Shown here piece after piece: positions 33,506-33,523 of a DNA stretch of 33,523 bases (position 1 is the first letter of the stretch; every line of letters begins with the position of its first letter). Made by a program: the position numbers and the translations under genes. Source of the stretch: Betaproteobacteria bacterium UBA2592 (GTDB taxonomy: Bacteria > Pseudomonadota > Gammaproteobacteria > Burkholderiales > Rhodocyclaceae); contig DDKS01000036.1 in NCBI GenBank assembly GCA_002340095.1, positions 1-33,523 of the forward strand, given 5' to 3'. A model generated the notes under the pieces. The model did no database searches and was not told where the DNA came from. It worked only from the letters and a program-made list of their open reading frames with translations.

Positions 33506-33523
33506 GAGGGTGTTTACAAAATA

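Overview
The window reads as a high-GC betaproteobacterial chromosome, most likely a Rhodocyclales member (Azospira/Dechloromonas-like). This rests on the gene order mnmG-rsmG-parA-parB-atpI-atpBEFHAGDC, the DUF3683 FAD/Fe-S fusion protein, the DUF971-ubiE-ubiJ cluster and the strong GC bias. The genus is an inference from gene order and protein character; no database search was possible.

Region 1 (about 1-10375, minus strand) is one long vitamin B12 unit read right to left. A sigma70-like promoter and a cobalamin riboswitch (about 10140-10340) precede the cobalt ECF transporter cbiM-cbiN-cbiQ-cbiO. These are followed by cobM(cbiF), a His-tailed cbiX, cobH(cbiC), cbiD, cobL(cbiE-cbiT fusion), cobI(cbiL), cbiG (N-terminal and central domains only) and cobE (the CbiG C-terminal domain as a separate gene). 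Most neighbours overlap by 4-11 bases or are a few bases apart. CbiD, CbiG and CbiX, with no CobN or CobG in view, indicate the cobalt-early (anaerobic-type) route. CbiH/CobJ and CbiJ/CobK are not in the window. A 340-base hairpin-rich element separates cbiG from cobE, and an inverted-repeat element lies past cobE at the left edge.

Region 2 (10393-12228) holds a degenerate dispersed repeat and a REC-TPR response-regulator protein on the minus strand, divergent from mnmG. Region 3 (12418-23632, plus strand) is the housekeeping block: mnmG-rsmG, parA-parB, then a consensus-like promoter and the complete F1Fo ATP synthase operon atpI-B-E-F-H-A-G-D-C, ending in a UUCG-capped terminator.

Region 4 (23690-25443, minus strand) is DUF971-ubiE-ubiJ, for ubiquinone synthesis. 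Region 5 (25500-27616, plus strand) is phoB-phoR with a Pho-box-like repeat upstream of phoB. Region 6 (27613-33237, minus strand) has a PilZ-like gene frameshifted by an exact 28-bp tandem duplication and then a 1291-residue DUF3683/FAD-oxidase/Fe-S/CCG fusion protein. The window ends in a second copy of the dispersed repeat, here with recognisable terminal inverted repeats.

I found no phage genes, transposase, CRISPR array, tRNA or rRNA. The most unusual items are the 28-bp duplication that breaks the PilZ-like gene, the structured element sitting exactly at the junction of a split CbiG, and the two related TIR-bearing repeats.
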